Part shown: positions 63,514-64,000 of the stretch, piece after piece
How the letters are laid out: every line of letters begins with the position of its first letter
Position numbering within the stretch: position 1 is the stretch's first letter
Origin: Niabella sp.
GTDB lineage: Bacteria > Bacteroidota > Bacteroidia > Chitinophagales > Chitinophagaceae
Direction: 5' to 3'
NCBI GenBank assembly: GCA_017744715.1
Contig: JAGIAT010000001.1
Coordinates: 682,001 to 746,000, forward strand
Length of the DNA stretch: 64,000 nucleotides
Notes under the pieces: model-generated
Databases searched by the model: none
What the model was told of the DNA's origin: nothing
The model's input: the letters and a program-made list of their open reading frames with translations, nothing else
Translations under genes and position numbers: made by a program

Positions 63514-63996
63514 TTATAAAAGGCCCGACAGTGATTTTGATTTCTTGCTGTAACTTTTTACGCTTTGCTGGGTAACAGCGGGCAGCGAGGCAAACTGATC
63601 CCGGATCATTTTGCTGTCTTCCGTAATGTTTTTGGAATATCCCAATGATTTGGGGGCATTTTCCTGGATCATTAAACGCAGGAAACGGTATTCCGCCTCT
63701 TTGGGGTTGGCTTTAATAACCGATTCCAGTTTTTTATGCCCCTGCTTAAAAATGGACAGCTTTTTGGCAGGTACGGTAACCAGTCCTGCCTTCCGCATTT
63801 CAAGCGCGCCAATAAAAGCCGGGGCTTCGGCAGCCGTGGTATAATCAGCTACCTGGCTGATCTGTGCATCAATGGTCTTGACCGAACTGCTGGCCAGCGC
63901 AGTATAAAATGCTGTCTTTGATTGCGCCGTAACAGTATTGATGGTCAGGAGCAAAAACCCGATCGTTCCAATAAATGTTAAAAACCGCTTCGTCAT
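63514..63996 (-). CDS. small secreted protein at the head of the darA-darB unit
   Basis: 160 residues with a signal peptide (ending NTVTAQ). The mature part is helical and basic: ALASSSVKTIDAQISQVADY, FIGALEMRKAGLVTVPAKKL, LESVIKANPKEAEYRFLRLM and a Ser/Lys-rich end. It resembles a protein often found beside flexirubin genes, but I cannot name a function. The start is four bases from the right edge of the window, so any further genes of this transcript lie outside. Confidence 0.72.
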   Translation of the reverse strand: MTKRFLTFIGTIGFLLLTINTVTAQSKTAFYTALASSSVKTIDAQISQVADYTTAAEAPAFIGALEMRKAGLVTVPAKKLSIFKQGHKKLESVIKANPKEAEYRFLRLMIQENAPKSLGYSKNITEDSKMIRDQFASLPAVTQQSVKSYSKKSKSLSGLL

Positions 63997-64000
63997 AAAT

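Overview
The window reads as chromosome of a Bacteroidota member, most likely family Chitinophagaceae. Support: a SusD/RagB gene at the left edge, flexirubin (dialkylresorcinol / aryl polyene) pigment genes, many secreted or lipoprotein genes, promoter boxes of the Bacteroidetes type (TTTG, about 19-20 bp, TAnnTTTG), few Shine-Dalgarno sequences, and several likely TTG/GTG starts. Genus is not resolved. No tRNA, rRNA, insertion sequence, prophage or CRISPR array was seen. About 50 protein genes are supported, two of them short (rpmH and a 37-residue membrane protein).

Layout. 1-4.4 kb: 3' part of a SusD gene, then a small secreted protein, a metallophosphoesterase and an alkaline-phosphatase-fold phosphodiesterase, closed by a terminator. 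4.4-7.2 kb: TPM-domain, RDD and lipoprotein genes. 7.2-12.2 kb (minus): FabG-like reductase, tyrosine ammonia-lyase-like enzyme, acidic protein and a phenylacetate-CoA-ligase-like enzyme, which I read as the aryl-starter arm of flexirubin synthesis. 12.4-18.7 kb (minus): a six-repeat protein fused to a PI-PLC domain, a beta-helix surface protein with an odd membrane insertion, a tiny membrane protein and a TPR/HTH regulator. 18.7-26.2 kb (minus): acpS, yidD, rnpA, then a GH95-like glycosidase and repeats separating rnpA from rpmH, a sugar isomerase-like protein, murI and murA. 26.3-30.6 kb: a membrane-tethered HTH sensor divergent from secreted LamG-like and beta-helix proteins. 30.6-33.2 kb: a YhcG-type nuclease, DUF420 and SCO proteins.

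33.5-41.5 kb (plus): sugar dehydrogenase-like lipoprotein, M28 peptidase, S9 peptidase and ComEC. 41.5-49.7 kb (plus): purH, a nitrilase-family hydrolase, a TetR-fabF pair with a clear operator, an HPF-like protein, and nrdB/nrdA. 49.7-59.5 kb: CPBP protease, a large VIT/vWA/DUF2135 protein, lipoprotein, polysaccharide deacetylase-like protein, LutB, TlpA-like thioredoxin and a DUF3472 protein. 59.6-64 kb (minus): BtrH-like acyltransferase, a small protein, DarB, DarA and a secreted protein, which form the resorcinol arm of flexirubin synthesis and probably continue beyond the right edge.

Most genes are housekeeping or typical of the phylum. The least explained items are the repeat/PI-PLC fusion, the beta-helix protein whose C-terminal domain is interrupted by membrane segments, the VIT protein carrying TonB-plug-like motifs in swapped order, the sensor/LamG/beta-helix cassette, and several families of intergenic repeats. 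All family calls rest on motif recognition by eye and memory; no database search was run.
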